Shown: positions 47,899 through 56,132 of the stretch, piece after piece
Layout of the letters: each line of letters starts with the position of its first letter
How positions within the stretch are numbered: the stretch's first letter is position 1
DNA from: Sphingomonadales bacterium 12-68-11
Lineage (GTDB): Bacteria; Pseudomonadota; Alphaproteobacteria; Sphingomonadales; Sphingomonadaceae
Assembly: GCA_002279825.1 (NCBI GenBank)
Contig: NCCV01000005.1
Coordinates: forward strand, 62,001-126,000
Length of the DNA: 64,000 nt
Direction of reading: 5' to 3'
Position numbers and translations under genes: made by a program
The notes under the pieces: model-generated
What the model was told of the DNA's origin: nothing
The model's database searches: none
The model's input: only the letters and a program-made list of their open reading frames with translations

Positions 47899-48609
47899 TT
47901 AAATCAGCCCCTTCGCCCTTAGGCTGACATGCCCCTCGCGCCCCACGATCACGTGGTCGTGCACCGTCACGCCGAGCAACCGGCCGGCTTCGGCGATGCG
48001 CTGCGTGATCTGGATGTCGGCGCGGCTCGGCTCCGGACTGCCGCTCGGGTGATTGTGGACCAGGATCAGCGCGGTGGCGCCGATGTCGAAGGCCTTGCGG
48101 ATCACTTCGCGCGGGTGGATCGCGGCCTCGTCGATTGTGCCGTCGCCAACCAGGTGATCGAGAATCAGGCGGTTGCGCGCGTCGAGATAGAGCACCCGCA
48201 CCCGCTCGACCGTGAGATGCGCCATGTCGATCGCCAGGTAATCGAGCAGCGCCTGCCAGCTCCCCAGTACCGGTTGCTGCCGGACTTCGCTGCGCGCCAG
48301 GCGCCGGGCGGCGAGCGCGGCGATCTTGAGCGCGCCTACGCCCGCGTCGCTCAGACCCTTGATCTGCTTGAGCGCGCCGGGTTCCGCATTGAGCACGCCC
48401 GCCAGCGAACCGAACCGGGCGATCAGGGCCTTGGCGAGCGGCTTGGTGTCGCCGCGCGCCTGGGCTCCGAACAGCAGGAATTCGAGCACTTCGTAGTCGG
48501 CCAAGGCTTCCGGGCCGCCGGTCAGGAGTCGCTCGCGCAACCGCGCGCGATGCCCGCCGCCGGGAGCCGCCGGATCAGCCTCGGTGCCGGACACGGGGTC
48601 CCTTTCCAT
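47899..48609 (-). CDS. radC: RadC/JAB-domain protein
   Basis: About 236 residues. Helix-hairpin-helix LKQIKGLSDAGVGALKIAALAARR and C-terminal JAMM metal site LILVHNHPSGSPEPSRAD with the upstream Glu of AAIHPREVIRKAF. The family was linked to DNA repair but the link is doubtful; JAMM fold suggests a metal protease or nuclease. The starts at 48609 and 48621 are nearly equal; longer frames lack similarity. Divergent from ydbH with a gap of about 40 bp. Confidence 0.9.
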   Translation of the reverse strand: MERDPVSGTEADPAAPGGGHRARLRERLLTGGPEALADYEVLEFLLFGAQARGDTKPLAKALIARFGSLAGVLNAEPGALKQIKGLSDAGVGALKIAALAARRLARSEVRQQPVLGSWQALLDYLAIDMAHLTVERVRVLYLDARNRLILDHLVGDGTIDEAAIHPREVIRKAFDIGATALILVHNHPSGSPEPSRADIQITQRIAEAGRLLGVTVHDHVIVGREGHVSLRAKGLI

Positions 48610-48658
48610 CGCCTCGCGCATTGCCTTTACAGGGTCTTGCGCGCAAGACGGAGCGGCG

Positions 48659-51600
48659 ATGGCCGAAGACGCCGATTTGGATGCAGTTTCGGTCCCTCGC
48701 TCGCGCCGCCGCCGCGTCGGCTGCTGGGCGTTGTTCGCGATCCTGCTCATCCTGCTTGCTGTCGGCGTTGCCGCGTGGCTCGCACGCGAGCGCATCGCCG
48801 ACAATGTCATCGCCGGCGCGCTGCGTGATCGCGGAATCGCGGCGACTTACGAGATCGAGCAGATCGGCCCGCGCCAGCAAATCTTGCGCAACATCGTGGT
48901 TGGAAATCCGGCGCGGCCCGATCTCACTATCGAGCGCGCCTATGTCGATGTGGTCCCCCGGCTCGGCGTGCCCACGCTCGGGCAAATCCGCCTTGTCCGC
49001 CCGCGCCTCTATGCGACCGTGCGCGGCGGTGCGCTCAGCTTCGGTGCGCTCGACCCGCTGATTTTCGCCGAAAGCGAGGGCGCTGGCGGTCTGCCCGACC
49101 TCGACCTCGCGATCGAGGATGGGCGCGCGCTGGTCGAGGGCGACTACGGGCCGGTCGGCGTCAAGCTGGCCGGCCAGGGCAACTTGCGGAGCGGCTTTGC
49201 CGGCGAATTGGCGGCAACCGCGCCGCGGCTGTCGCTGGCCGGCTGCGCGGCCACCGCCGTCACTCTCTACGGTCAGGTCACGACCGCTGCCGGCCGGCCC
49301 CGGCTGCGCGGGCCGCTGCGGTTCGGCCGGCTCGGATGCGACGAGAGCGGCGTCGCGGTCGCGCGCAGCACCGTGCAGCTCGATGTCCGGGCGGACGCGG
49401 CGCTGGCGGTGTTCGAGGGACAAGCGCGGATCGGCGCAGGCGCGGTCTCATGGGCGGGCAACGGTCTCGCCGAACTCGCCGGCGAGACGCGCTTCACATG
49501 GCGCGACGGCGGGCTGACCGCGCGCTACGACCTCGTGGCCGAGCGGCTGACGACGCGCCAGGCCAGCCTGGGGCGGCTGGCGTTCGAAGGCATGGTTCGC
49601 GCGCGCGAGATGTTCGCGCGCGTCGAACTCGATGCCACGCTTGACGGACGGGATCTCACGCTCGGCCCGGCCCTGGGCGATGCGCTGGGCCAAGCCGCCC
49701 TCGCTGGACAGGGAACGCTGCTTGAGCCGATCCTGGCCCGTATTCGTGCCCAACTAGCGCGCGAAGCGGGCAACAGCCGTCTTGCAGCCGATGTGACGCT
49801 GCGGCACGGGCAGGGCCGGACCGCGCTGTTCGTGCCGGCGGCGAGCTTGCGCGGCGGCCGCGGCGCGACGCTGCTGTCGCTGACGCGCGGACAGTACGCG
49901 GTGGTGGCAGACGGCGCGCCGCAGATCGGCGGCGACTTCAGCACCGGCGGCGAGGGCCTGCCGCGCATCGCGGGCCGGGTGGCGCGGCGCGAGGACGGCG
50001 CCCTGCAATGGCGGCTGACCATGGCCCCCTATACGGCTGGCGAGTCTGCGCTGGCGGTGCCCGAGCTGGTGCTGCTGCAGTTGCCGGGCGGAGCGATCGG
50101 GTTCTCCGGCCGTGTGCAGGCGAGCGGCGCGCTCCCCGGCGGGCAGGCGGAAGCGCTCGTCCTGCCGGTGTCGGGCAACTGGTCGCAGGCCCGGGGGCTA
50201 TCGCTGTGGCGCAGTTGCACCGAAGTGCGCTTCGCCCGCCTGCGGTACGCCAGCCTGTCGCTCGCTCGCCACGGCGTTACGCTGTGCCCGCCGCCCGGCT
50301 CGGCGATCGTGCGCTACGGCCCAGAGGGTCTGAGCATCGCGGCGGGGGCGACCGCGCTCCAGCTCGCCGGACAGCTCGGCGAGACGCCTATCACGGTGCG
50401 CAGCGGCCCGGTCGGGTTCGCCTATCCGGGGTCGGTTTCCGCGCGCCAGCTCGACGTGACGCTGGGGCCTGCCGAGACCGCGCAGCGGTTCCAGATCAGC
50501 GATCTCGCCGCCCGCATCGGCGACGAAGTGGCCGGAACTTTCCGCGGCGCCGACGTGCGGCTGTTCTCGGTCCCGCTCGACGTGCTCGGCGCGGCCGGCG
50601 ACTGGCGCTACGCGGACGGCCGTCTCACATTGAGCAACGGCGCTTTCCGGCTCGAGGACCGGCAGGAAACCGACCGGTTCGAACCGCTGATGGCGCGCGG
50701 CGCATCGCTCGCACTGGTCGACAACGTGGTGACGGCCGAAGCGGTGTTGCGCCATCCCGGCACCGACGCCGCGATCACGCGCACCGATATCCGCCACGAT
50801 CTCAATAGCGGCCGGGGTCACGCCGATCTGGCCGTCGATGGCCTGGCATTCACCCGGCGCGGCCTGCAGCCCGACCAGCTGACCGACAATGCCAGAGGCG
50901 TCGTTTCGCTGGTGGAGGGTACGGTGAGCGGCACCGGCCGGATCGACTGGGACGGCGACAGCGTCACCAGCACCGGCCGCTTCTCGAGCGACAAGCTCGA
51001 CTTCGCCGCCGCCTTCGGACCGGTGACGGGCGCGTCGGGGACGGTCGAGTTCACCGACCTGCTCGGCCTTGTCACCGCGCCCGGTCAGGCGATCCGGATC
51101 GCCTCGGTCAATCCCGGTCTCGAAGTGCTCGACGGCGAGCTGCGCTTCGCACTGCGCGGTCCGCAGACGGTGGCGATCGAAGGCGCGCGCTGGCCGTTCC
51201 TCGGCGGGACGCTGACGATGCGCCCGGTCGAACTCAACTTCGGTGCGCCGGAGGCGCGCCGCTACGTGTTCGAGATCGAAGGGCTCGAGGCGGCACGCTT
51301 CGTCGAACGTATGCAGCTCGACAACCTCTCGGCCACCGGCGTGCTCGACGGCACGGTGCCGATCGTGTTCGATGAAGCCGGCAACGGCAGCCTCGAAGGC
51401 GGACTGCTGGTGTCGCGCCCGCCGGGCGGGAACGTGTCCTACGTCGGCGAGCTGACTTACGAGGACCTGTCGACGATGGCGAACTTCGCGTTCGATGCGC
51501 TCAGGTCGCTCGACTACCGGCAGATGCGGATCGAGCTCGACGGGCAACTCGCGGGCGAGATCGTCACCAAGGTACGGCTCGACGGGGTTAGCCAGGGGGC

Positions 51601-51904
51601 GGGCACCGGAGAGAGCTTCGTCACCCGCGCGGTCACCGGCGCGATCGCCGGTTTGCCGATCCGCTTCGACGTCAACGTGCGCGCCCCGTTCGCCGCCGTG
51701 ATGGCCAACGTGCGCGGGCTTTACGACCCGACCATGATCCGCGACCCGCGCGACCTCGCGCGCGAAGGGCGGCTGATCGATGCGCAAGGCAACGTGATTA
51801 CCAATCCCGAGGGCGTGCCGGCGCCGCCGACCCCGCCCATACCGAACGACGCACTGCCACCTGAACCCCCTATTCAGCGCCGCGAAAGCGAGGATACGCC
51901 ATGA
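48659..51904 (+). CDS. ydbH: YdbH family AsmA/TamB-like intermembrane protein
   Basis: 1081 residues. One N-terminal transmembrane helix (VGCWALFAILLILLAVGVAAWLARERI, about 23-49) and a long beta-rich domain with AsmA/TamB-like repeats. C-terminal segments GLEAARFVERMQLDNLSATGVLDGTVPIVF and LDYRQMRIELDGQLAGEIVTKVRLDG are typical of the YdbH C-terminus. YdbH, YhdP and TamB share phospholipid transport between inner and outer membranes in E. coli. Followed by ynbE and ydbL, as in enterics; the ydbH stop overlaps the ynbE ATG. Confidence 0.92.
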   Translation: MAEDADLDAVSVPRSRRRRVGCWALFAILLILLAVGVAAWLARERIADNVIAGALRDRGIAATYEIEQIGPRQQILRNIVVGNPARPDLTIERAYVDVVPRLGVPTLGQIRLVRPRLYATVRGGALSFGALDPLIFAESEGAGGLPDLDLAIEDGRALVEGDYGPVGVKLAGQGNLRSGFAGELAATAPRLSLAGCAATAVTLYGQVTTAAGRPRLRGPLRFGRLGCDESGVAVARSTVQLDVRADAALAVFEGQARIGAGAVSWAGNGLAELAGETRFTWRDGGLTARYDLVAERLTTRQASLGRLAFEGMVRAREMFARVELDATLDGRDLTLGPALGDALGQAALAGQGTLLEPILARIRAQLAREAGNSRLAADVTLRHGQGRTALFVPAASLRGGRGATLLSLTRGQYAVVADGAPQIGGDFSTGGEGLPRIAGRVARREDGALQWRLTMAPYTAGESALAVPELVLLQLPGGAIGFSGRVQASGALPGGQAEALVLPVSGNWSQARGLSLWRSCTEVRFARLRYASLSLARHGVTLCPPPGSAIVRYGPEGLSIAAGATALQLAGQLGETPITVRSGPVGFAYPGSVSARQLDVTLGPAETAQRFQISDLAARIGDEVAGTFRGADVRLFSVPLDVLGAAGDWRYADGRLTLSNGAFRLEDRQETDRFEPLMARGASLALVDNVVTAEAVLRHPGTDAAITRTDIRHDLNSGRGHADLAVDGLAFTRRGLQPDQLTDNARGVVSLVEGTVSGTGRIDWDGDSVTSTGRFSSDKLDFAAAFGPVTGASGTVEFTDLLGLVTAPGQAIRIASVNPGLEVLDGELRFALRGPQTVAIEGARWPFLGGTLTMRPVELNFGAPEARRYVFEIEGLEAARFVERMQLDNLSATGVLDGTVPIVFDEAGNGSLEGGLLVSRPPGGNVSYVGELTYEDLSTMANFAFDALRSLDYRQMRIELDGQLAGEIVTKVRLDGVSQGAGTGESFVTRAVTGAIAGLPIRFDVNVRAPFAAVMANVRGLYDPTMIRDPRDLAREGRLIDAQGNVITNPEGVPAPPTPPIPNDALPPEPPIQRRESEDTP

Positions 51905-52146
51905 ACACGCTCGATTTGACCAAGCCCTGCGGCCCTGCGAATAACCGCCCCATGGCGGATACAGGCAAGGCGCTGGCAGCGGCGGTGGCGATGCTGGGTT
52001 CGGGACTGGCCGGCGGGTGCGTGCAAGTGACCGCGCCCGACAAGCCGATCGTGATCGAGCTCAACATCAATATCAGGCAGGAAGTGATCTACCGCCTGGC
52101 GGCCGACGCTGGGAATACGATCGAAGAGAACAGCGACATCTTCTAG
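51901..52146 (+). CDS. ynbE: YnbE family lipoprotein
   Basis: 81 residues, or 64 from an internal ATG at 51952. Lipobox GLAGGC fits signal peptidase II cleavage, giving a short mature protein CVQVTAPDKPIVIELNINIRQEVIYRLA. The last 30 residues are the conserved YnbE core. The longer start overlaps ydbH (ATGA) but gives an atypical N-terminus, so the shorter start may be real. In E. coli YnbE is an outer membrane partner that forms an intermembrane bridge with YdbH. Confidence 0.9.
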   Translation: MNTLDLTKPCGPANNRPMADTGKALAAAVAMLGSGLAGGCVQVTAPDKPIVIELNINIRQEVIYRLAADAGNTIEENSDIF

Positions 52147-52157
52147 GATATTCCACG

Positions 52158-52550
52158 ATGAGCATGCATTCGATCCGCCGCTTTATGCTGGGCAGCGCGC
52201 TCGCCGCGCTGGCGCTGGGCGGCCTCGCCCCCGCGCAGGCCCAGCGCGATCCCGCCTACGAACAGGCGCGCGCCGCCGGCCAGGTCGGCGAGAAGATGGA
52301 CGGTTATCTCAGCGTCGTTTCGGGCGGCAATGCCGCGCTGCAGCGGCTGGTCGACGACATCAACATCCGCCGCAAGGCGGTCTATACCGAGCGCGCGCAG
52401 GCGTCGGGCTCGACGGTGCAGGAATATGCCTTCGCCGCGGGCTGTCAGGCGATCGCGCGCACCGAGCAGGGCGAGAAGTATCAGGCCCCTGATGGCTCGT
52501 GGCAGACCCGCGGCGCCGGGCCGCCGCAGCGTCATGCGAGCTGCCCGTAA
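52158..52550 (+). CDS. ydbL: YdbL family (DUF1318) periplasmic protein
   Basis: 130 residues with a signal peptide (MSMHSIRRFMLGSALAALALGGLAPAQAQ). Conserved core EQARAAGQVGEKMDGYLSVVSGGNAALQRLVDDINIRRKAVYTERAQASGSTVQEYAFAAGCQAI. It is thought to chaperone or regulate YdbH-YnbE assembly. Third gene of the ydbH operon; start at the ATG eleven bases after the ynbE stop. Confidence 0.92.
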   Translation: MSMHSIRRFMLGSALAALALGGLAPAQAQRDPAYEQARAAGQVGEKMDGYLSVVSGGNAALQRLVDDINIRRKAVYTERAQASGSTVQEYAFAAGCQAIARTEQGEKYQAPDGSWQTRGAGPPQRHASCP

Positions 52551-52584
52551 CCCACGCCGTCCGCTCGGTTGACTCGCTAGTTAC

Positions 52585-52599
52585 CCCCCTCTAAGGGGG
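52585..52599 (+). terminator. Small GC hairpin after ydbL
   Basis: CCCCCT-CTA-AGGGGG, six-base-pair stem 35 bp after the ydbL stop. A weak terminator or RNA end-stabiliser before the atp operon; no T-run. Confidence 0.4.
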
Positions 52600-52659
52600 C
52601 GGCGCCCTCGGCGGGCAACTCCTTGCCTATGCCGGAAACTCCTCTGACGGGAGCCCAGC

Positions 52660-52983
52660 ATGAGCGATGATGCGCCCGAACGGGACCCCTTAGGCGAGGA
52701 TGCGCGGATCGATGCGCTCGAACGGCGGCTGCAGGCTGCACGCGAGCGGGAAGAGCAGCGCAGCCGGCCGCAAGTACAGGGCGCGGATGCCAGCTACCGA
52801 GCTGGCAGCCGCGTGCTGGCGGAATTGCTCGGGGGTCTCCTTGGTGGCGCGCTGATCGGTTGGGTTATCGACCGGTTCGCGGGCACGACACCCTGGGGCC
52901 TGTTGACGATGCTGTTCTTCGGGATAGTCGTCGCCTTCAGGAACATCATCCGGATTTCGAACCGGCGCCCTGACGAACCCTGA
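52660..52983 (+). CDS. atpI: ATP synthase accessory protein AtpI (AtpZ/AtpI family)
   Basis: 107 residues. Acidic/charged N-terminus, then two transmembrane helices with GSRVLAELLGGLLGGALIGWVIDRFAGTTPWGLLTMLFFGIVVAF, the AtpI core. The family aids assembly of the c-ring and may carry Mg. Its place before atpB is the standard alphaproteobacterial order. Confidence 0.9.
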   Translation: MSDDAPERDPLGEDARIDALERRLQAAREREEQRSRPQVQGADASYRAGSRVLAELLGGLLGGALIGWVIDRFAGTTPWGLLTMLFFGIVVAFRNIIRISNRRPDEP

Positions 52984-53039
52984 GGGAACTCCCCGGGACA
53001 TTCGAGGGCGCCGCGTCGTAACGTTGGGGCGCGTAGCAG

Positions 53040-53825
53040 GTGGCAGCCGAAGCCAAAGTCGATCCGATGTACCAGTTCACGATCAAGCCGATGTTCGGCT
53101 CCGAGAACTGGGAACTGGCGGGTTTCAACATTGCCTTCACCAACAGTGCGCTGTGGATGGCGATCGCCGCCGTCGCGCTGTGGGTGTTTGTCGCTGGCGG
53201 CATGAAGCAGCAGCTCGTGCCCGGCCGCTGGCAAATGGCTGTCGAAAGCTTCACCGGCTTCATCGACGACCTGCTGCGGGTCAATGTCGGGGCGGCGGGG
53301 CGCAAGTATGTGCCTTACGTGTTCAGCCTGTTCATGTTCGTGCTGTTCGCCAACATGCTCGGGCTGTTGCCGCTCGGCGTGGTCGGCGTGCATCCGTTCA
53401 CCTTCACGAGCCATTTCACGGTCACCGGGGTGCTGGCGTTCATCAGCTTCGGGATCGTCCTCGTGGTCGGTTTCGCCAAGCACGGGCTCAAGTTCTTCAA
53501 GCTGTTCCTGCCCGAGGGCACGCCGATCTTCATGATGCCGATCATCTTTCCGATCGAGGTGATCTCGTTTCTCATCCGTCCCTTCAGTCTCGCGCTGCGC
53601 TTGTTCGTGGCGATGATGGCGGGGCACGTCCTGCTCGAGATTCTGTCGAGTTTCGTGATCGACGGCAGCAATGCGGGCCTCGGCTGGGGTCTCCTGGTCG
53701 GCGTGCCGAGCTTCCTGCTGATGATCGGGATCGCCGCGCTGGAGATCCTGATCTCCGGCATCCAGGCCTATGTCTTCGCCCTGCTTTCGGTGGTCTATAT
53801 CAACGACGCCGAGAATCTTCACTAA
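53040..53825 (+). CDS. atpB: ATP synthase F0 subunit a
   Basis: 261 residues from a GTG (MAAEAKVDPMYQFTIKPMF). Six transmembrane helices. The essential Arg is in LIRPFSLALRLFVAMMAGHVLLEI; the proton half-channel Glu/His region and GLLPLGVVGVHPFTF are present. It carries the proton path against the c-ring. An ATG at 53067 could serve as alternative start. Confidence 0.96.
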   Translation: MAAEAKVDPMYQFTIKPMFGSENWELAGFNIAFTNSALWMAIAAVALWVFVAGGMKQQLVPGRWQMAVESFTGFIDDLLRVNVGAAGRKYVPYVFSLFMFVLFANMLGLLPLGVVGVHPFTFTSHFTVTGVLAFISFGIVLVVGFAKHGLKFFKLFLPEGTPIFMMPIIFPIEVISFLIRPFSLALRLFVAMMAGHVLLEILSSFVIDGSNAGLGWGLLVGVPSFLLMIGIAALEILISGIQAYVFALLSVVYINDAENLH

Positions 53826-53864
53826 GTCTCTCAAACAGTTCGATATTCTAAAAGGAGTCAGAAA

Positions 53865-54092
53865 ATGGACGCTGAAGCCGCCAAGCTCATCGGAGCCGGT
53901 CTTGCCGCAATCGGTTCGGGCCTTGCCGCGATCGGTGTGGGCACCATCTGGGGCAACTACCTGTCGAGCGCCGTGCGCAACCCCGGCGCCGCCGACGGTC
54001 AGTTCACCCGCGTGCTGATCGGCTTCGCCGTGACCGAGCTGCTCGGGCTGCTGGCCTTCCTGGTGGCCATCATCCTGATGTTCGTCGCCTGA
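53865..54092 (+). CDS. atpE: ATP synthase F0 subunit c
   Basis: 75 residues, two helices. The first has the GxGxGxG pattern (GAGLAAIGSGLAAIGVG); the loop is SSAVRNPGA; the second holds the proton-binding Glu58 in FAVTELLGLLAFLVA. Forms the rotating c-ring. AAAAGGAG is a strong ribosome site before the start, fitting high expression. Confidence 0.97.
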   Translation: MDAEAAKLIGAGLAAIGSGLAAIGVGTIWGNYLSSAVRNPGAADGQFTRVLIGFAVTELLGLLAFLVAIILMFVA

Positions 54093-54169
54093 GCCGACCG
54101 CTTGCGATACCGATCGGGCCTGGCGGTCCGATCGGGACATCCCAGCATTTGCTTCCCGGATCCTGACCG

Positions 54170-54664
54170 ATGCCCCAGATTGCCCAGCTAGCCGATACTT
54201 ATGCCAGCCAGATCTTCTGGCTGCTCATCATCTTCGGGCTGGTGTTCTTGGTCGTCGGCCGGGGCATGGTGCCCAAGGTCATGGATACGGTGGCCCTGCG
54301 CGACCGGCACATCGCCGACGATCTCGCCGCCGCGCAGGCAGCGCGTGACGCCGCCGATGCGCAGGAAGCCGCCTGGCGGCAGCAGGAGAACGCCAACCGG
54401 GCGGAAGCCCAGGCGGTGTTGAGCGCGGCCAAGGCCGCAGCGTCTGCGGAGGGCGGCAGCAAGCTGGCGGCCGTGCAGCAGCAGATCGACGCGCAACTGG
54501 CCGCCGCCGAAACGCGCATCGAGGCTGCTCGCAAGGCAGCCGCCACCGAAATCGAGAGCGTGGCGGTCCAGGCCGCGCGCGCGATCGTGGAACGGCTCGC
54601 CGGGGCCCAGGTGGCCGAACCGGCGGCAGCCGCTGCGGTCAGGAAGGCGCTCGCCCGTGGCTAA
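54170..54664 (+). CDS. atpF': ATP synthase F0 subunit b'
   Basis: 164 residues. N-terminal transmembrane helix (ASQIFWLLIIFGLVFLVVGRGMVPKV) and a long Ala-rich coiled coil. Two different b-type subunits (b' then b) form a heterodimeric stalk in alphaproteobacteria and phototrophs. It overlaps the GTG of the next gene by eight bases. Confidence 0.93.
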   Translation: MPQIAQLADTYASQIFWLLIIFGLVFLVVGRGMVPKVMDTVALRDRHIADDLAAAQAARDAADAQEAAWRQQENANRAEAQAVLSAAKAAASAEGGSKLAAVQQQIDAQLAAAETRIEAARKAAATEIESVAVQAARAIVERLAGAQVAEPAAAAAVRKALARG

Positions 54665-55229
54665 TCGTCTCCCCGAAGTGATCGCGACCGACGATCCGCA
54701 GCTCGCCACCGCGATGGAGCACGACGCCGCTCACACCGAGCATGTCGAGCCGAGCGCGCTCGGGCTGGCCCCGGCCGGCTGGGTCGGGCTGGCGATGCTG
54801 GTGTTCCTCGGCATCCTGGTGTGGAAAGGGGTTCCACGGCTGATCGCCGGCGGTCTCGACAGCAAGATCGCCGCCATCCGCCAGCAGCTCGACGAGGCCA
54901 AGAAGCTGCGCGCCGAGGCCGAGGCGCTGCGCGCCGAATACGCGGCGAAAGTGGCCAACGCCGAACGCGACGCCGCGGCGATGATCGAGCACGCGCGGCA
55001 CGAGGCGGATCTGATCGTCGCCACTGCCGCCGCCAATACCGAAGCGACGATCGCCCGCCGCCAGCGCATGGCCGAAGACAAGATCGCCGCCGCCGAGCGC
55101 GCGGCGGTCGAGGGCTTGCGGGCGCAGGCCGCCGATGCGGCGGCGAAGGCCGCCGGCGAACTGATCGCCGACAGCCACGGCGAAGGCGCCGACCGCGCGC
55201 TGGTCGATCAGACGATCGCCGCGCTGTAA
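54657..55229 (+). CDS. atpF: ATP synthase F0 subunit b
   Basis: 190 residues from a GTG inside the end of the b' gene. After about 40 polar residues comes the transmembrane helix (LAPAGWVGLAMLVFLGILVWKGV) and the coiled coil IAAIRQQLDEAKKLRAEAEALRAEYAAKVANAERDAAAM. Last gene of the F0 operon; the F1 genes are not in the window, as is usual for alphaproteobacteria. Confidence 0.95.
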   Translation: MANRLPEVIATDDPQLATAMEHDAAHTEHVEPSALGLAPAGWVGLAMLVFLGILVWKGVPRLIAGGLDSKIAAIRQQLDEAKKLRAEAEALRAEYAAKVANAERDAAAMIEHARHEADLIVATAAANTEATIARRQRMAEDKIAAAERAAVEGLRAQAADAAAKAAGELIADSHGEGADRALVDQTIAAL

Positions 55230-55230
55230 A

Positions 55231-55992
55231 CTAGAACGCGTCCTTCGCGGCCCTGAGCGCGGCGAAGGTCTCGATCGGCGAGGCGCCGCCCCAGCGATTG
55301 CGCAGGGCCTCCGCATCGGCCCGCAGGAACGGGTTGGTGGCGAGTTCGCGCGCCAGCCCCATCGGCACCGTCCGCTCGCCGCGCGCGCGCCGCGCATCGA
55401 TCTCGGCAGCGTAGAGCTGCAACTCGACGTTGTCGGGATCCGCGTGCCGCGCGAAGCGGGCGTTCGACTGGGTGTATTCGTGTGCGCAGTAGAGCGTGGT
55501 CTCGGGCGCAAGGTTCCTGAGACGCACAAGGCTGGCCCAGAACTGCGGGGCGGTGCCTTCGAACATCCGCCCGCAGCCCAGCGCGAACAGCGCATCGCCG
55601 ACGAAGGCCAGCCCCGCTTCGGGCAGGTGATAGGCGATGTGGCCCAGCGTGTGCCCGCCGACGTCGATCACCTCGGCGGACCAATCGCCCAGCGTGACGC
55701 GGTCGCGGTTCGCCACGGTGCGGTCGACCGCTGCAATCTTGGGGGCATCCACGGCCGGCGCGATCACCGTGCAGCCCGTGGCGGCCTTGATCGCCGCGTT
55801 GCCGCCAGCGTGGTCGGGGTGCCAGTGGGTGTTCCAGATGTGCGTGATCCGCCAGCCCTTGGCATCGGCCTGGCGCAGGTACTCGGCGGCATCGGGGGTA
55901 TCGATGCAGGCGGTCTCGCCGCTCGCCGGATCGTGCAGCAGGAAGCCGTAGTTGTCGCTGAGGCAGGGGAACTGGTGGACTTGCAGGGCCAT
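55231..55992 (-). CDS. gloB: Hydroxyacylglutathione hydrolase (glyoxalase II)
   Basis: 253 residues. Metallo-beta-lactamase fold with the zinc motif NTHWHPDHAGGN (about 55-66), GHTLGHIAYHLPEAGLAFVGDALFALGCGRMFEGT and CAHEYTQSNARFA. It hydrolyses S-lactoylglutathione from methylglyoxal detoxification. Convergent with atpF, one base apart. Confidence 0.95.
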   Translation of the reverse strand: MALQVHQFPCLSDNYGFLLHDPASGETACIDTPDAAEYLRQADAKGWRITHIWNTHWHPDHAGGNAAIKAATGCTVIAPAVDAPKIAAVDRTVANRDRVTLGDWSAEVIDVGGHTLGHIAYHLPEAGLAFVGDALFALGCGRMFEGTAPQFWASLVRLRNLAPETTLYCAHEYTQSNARFARHADPDNVELQLYAAEIDARRARGERTVPMGLARELATNPFLRADAEALRNRWGGASPIETFAALRAAKDAF

Positions 55993-56035
55993 GCCCCCGT
56001 CCTACGCCCCGAGGCCAGAGTAGGAAAGGCCCGGT

Positions 56036-56126
56036 CCCCCTCCCGCTTGCGGGAGGGGTTAGGGGTGGGCCAGTGCGAGGGTGGAGAGCGTCCCCACCCC
56101 CGGCCCCTCCCGCAAGCGGGAGGGGG
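56036..56126. repeat. Nested palindromic repeat, probable end of the rpsA transcript
   Basis: Left CCCCCTCCCGCTTGCGGGAG with AGGGGTGGG (to 56069) pairs with right CCCCACCCC and CCCCTCCCGCAAGCGGGAGG (56092-56126). Each arm is also a palindrome. It directly follows the rpsA stop and could form a long stem in the RNA. Confidence 0.83.
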
Positions 56127-56132
56127 GATCGC